6,606 nt of DNA, taken from the NCBI GenBank assembly GCA_038207745.1, contig JBBQZL010000152.1, positions 1 to 6,606 on the forward strand, given 5' to 3'. The stretch comes from JBBQZL01 sp038207745. Its GTDB lineage: Bacteria > Actinomycetota > Thermoleophilia > Solirubrobacterales > 70-9. The translations under genes were made by a program, and so were the position numbers. Positions 5,096-6,606 of the stretch are shown piece by piece (within the stretch, counting starts at the first letter, position 1; the number at the start of each line of letters is the position of its first letter). Below the pieces are notes generated by a model. It worked only from the letters and a program-made list of their open reading frames with translations, had not been told where the DNA came from and ran no database searches.

Positions 5096-6606
5096 CTACT
5101 CGTCGGTCTTTGAATCTCCGGACTCGGAGGACGGCTCCACCCGGGGTGCCTCATCCTCGACGCGCTTCTTGTTGCCGGCGCCGACTCCGACCGGCTCCTT
5201 CTTGGGCTTCGAGACGCGCTTCTTCGGCTTGGTGATCGTCAGCTTGAGCGGGTTTTCCTCGGCGTCATCGCCCTTGTTGACGCTGACCGTGACCAGGGAC
5301 CCGGTCACCGATTCGCCGCCACCGGCACGCAGAACCTCGTCGGCTAGCGGGTCTTCGATGTAGCGCTGGATCGCGCGACGAAGGGGTCGGGCACCCATCG
5401 ATGGATCCCAGCCCTTCTCGACCAGAACATCCTTGGCACCGTCATCGAGCTCGAGCAGGAGGTCGTGATCCGCAATCTGGACGCGCACCCGGGCGATCAG
5501 GAGATCGACGATCTCCTTGACCTCGGGCTTGGTCAGCTTGTGGAAGACGATGACCTCGTCGATCCGGTTGAGGAACTCGGGCCTGAAGACCTTCTTGAGC
5601 TCACTCGTGATCCGGCCCTTCATCTCATCGTGGCTGATCCCGGTATCGTCGGAGGAAACCGTGAAGCCGATGCCCGTGTTGCGGGCGATCTCGGCAGCAC
5701 CGATGTTTGAGGTCATGATCACGATCGCGTTGCGGAAATCAACTGTCCGCCCCTGAGAGTCGGTCAGGCGACCGTCCTCGAGAATCTGCAGGAGAATGTT
5801 GAAGACGTCGGGGTGGGCCTTCTCGATCTCATCGAGCAGCAGCACCGAGTAAGGCTTACGCCGAACGGCTTCGGTGAGCTGCCCGCCCTCGTCATACCCG
5901 ACGTACCCGGGAGGTGAGCCGACCAGTCTCGAGACGGCGTGCTTCTCCATGTACTCGGACATGTCGATCCGGATCATCGACTCTTCATCACCGAAGAGGA
6001 AGTCCGCGAGCGTGCGGGCCAACTCGGTCTTTCCGACACCTGACGGTCCCAGGAAGATGAACGAGCCCTGCGGCCGCTTCGGATCCTTGATCCCGGCTCT
6101 GGAGCGACGGATCGCCTTCGAGACGGCGGTGATCGCGACCTCCTGGCCGATCACGCGTTTGTGGAGTTCCTCCTCCATCCGGATCAGCTTCTTGGTCTCG
6201 GCCTCGGTCAGCTTGAAGACCGGGATGCCGGTCCACATCGCGACGATGTCGGCAACCTCTTCTTCGCCGACCTCGGGACGATCGGCGTCGTTGCCCTTGG
6301 CCCACTCCTCTTCGAGTTCGCGCTTCTTGGTGGTGAGCTGGCGCTCCTTGTCACGAAGGTTGGCCGCCTTCTCGAACTCCTGGTCCTCGATCGCGGCTTC
6401 CTTCTCGCGACGCGTGGTCTCGATCTCCTCCTCGAGGTCACGATGGACGGGCGGAGCGGTCATCGACTTGATCCGCATCCTCGATGCGGCCTCATCGATC
6501 ACATCGATCGCCTTGTCCGGCAGGAAGCGCTAGCTGATGTAGCGATCGGCAAGCTCGGCGGCCGCGGAAAGCGCATCGTCGGTGATCGTCACCTTGTGGT
6601 GATCCT
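5096..6606 (-). CDS. clpC: ATP-dependent Clp protease ATP-binding subunit ClpC, 3' half, interrupted by an in-frame TAG
   Basis: ClpC is a cytoplasmic hexameric AAA+ unfoldase that feeds ClpP. The gene enters from the right edge. The first 24 codons (DHHKVTITDDALSAAAELAD...) are the end of the first AAA module, then TAG at 6530-6532 interrupts the block YIS-x-RFLPDKAID. The 477 codons after it are intact: UVR-type coiled-coil middle region (about 6300-6436), MWTGIPV, second Walker A GPSGVGKT (6026-6049), pore loop GYVG, Walker B LLLDE, sensor 1 MTSN, RPEFLNRID, ClpP-contacting loop GIGF and sensor 2 GARPLRR. The tail after the D2 domain is a Lys/Arg-rich stretch (KPKKRVSKPKK) followed by an acidic end (SESGDSKTDE). 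The natural stop is also TAG. If the internal stop is real, full-length ClpC would not be made without readthrough or suppression. A GTG at 6502 opens the remaining frame. Confidence 0.93.
6530..6532 (-). other. In-frame amber codon inside clpC
   Basis: Reading the minus strand in the clpC frame gives CGC TAC ATC AGC TAG CGC TTC, that is R Y I S stop R F. Family members usually have Asp or Glu at this position (for example YINDRFLPDKAID in mycobacterial ClpC1, from memory). GAG to TAG is a single change, whereas GAC or GAT to TAG needs two. The frame is conserved on both sides, so no insertion or deletion is involved. The position is certain; whether it is biological or a base error cannot be told from one sequence. 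Confidence 0.9.

Noticed and set aside
5096..6532. Reassignment of TAG to an amino acid across the genome
   Set aside because: The clpC frame ends in TAG directly after an otherwise complete ClpC tail, so TAG appears to act as a normal stop. A local event or sequence error is more likely.
5874..6533. A Ser-rich 219-codon open frame on the plus strand opposite clpC
   Set aside because: It is an antisense shadow of the ClpC D2 and UVR region, and its serine richness follows from the ClpC codons read backwards.

Overview
The window is GC-rich bacterial chromosome with densely packed housekeeping-type genes and almost no spacer. The ClpC sequence closely resembles actinobacterial ClpC1 around the UVR and second AAA domains. 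Together with the GC content, GTG starts and lack of Shine-Dalgarno sequences, this points to a high-GC actinobacterium. A deep branch such as Thermoleophilia/Solirubrobacterales is possible, but that is inference. I see no tRNA, rRNA, CRISPR array, insertion sequence or prophage.

Layout from left to right: (1) the N-terminal 148 codons of radA on the minus strand, running off the left edge; (2) a divergent metal-binding lipoprotein of the ZnuA/TroA family on the plus strand; (3) a convergent aldo/keto-reductase-fold gene on the minus strand, whose stop codon lies 3 nt from that of the lipoprotein gene; (4) a divergent small membrane protein resembling DUF3817 on the plus strand; (5) pepF, an M3-family oligoendopeptidase, on the plus strand; (6) the convergent 3' half of clpC on the minus strand, running off the right edge. 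The genes do not form one operon. They are two divergent pairs plus pepF and clpC, and the only clear thematic link is protein turnover: ClpC unfolds proteins for ClpP, and PepF degrades the resulting oligopeptides.

Two things stand out. First, the clpC reading frame contains an in-frame TAG at 6530-6532 inside the highly conserved block at the end of the first AAA module (YIS-stop-RFLPDKAID). The frame is intact and conserved on both sides, so this is a single-codon interruption: a real nonsense mutation, a recoded codon or a base error. Second, a TAGNNT hexamer lies 7-9 nt upstream of four start codons and 24 nt upstream of the fifth. None of the five starts has a recognisable ribosome binding site, so most of these genes probably make leaderless mRNAs from sigma70-type -10 boxes. 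In addition, the aldo/keto reductase appears to lack two of the four catalytic residues of its family.
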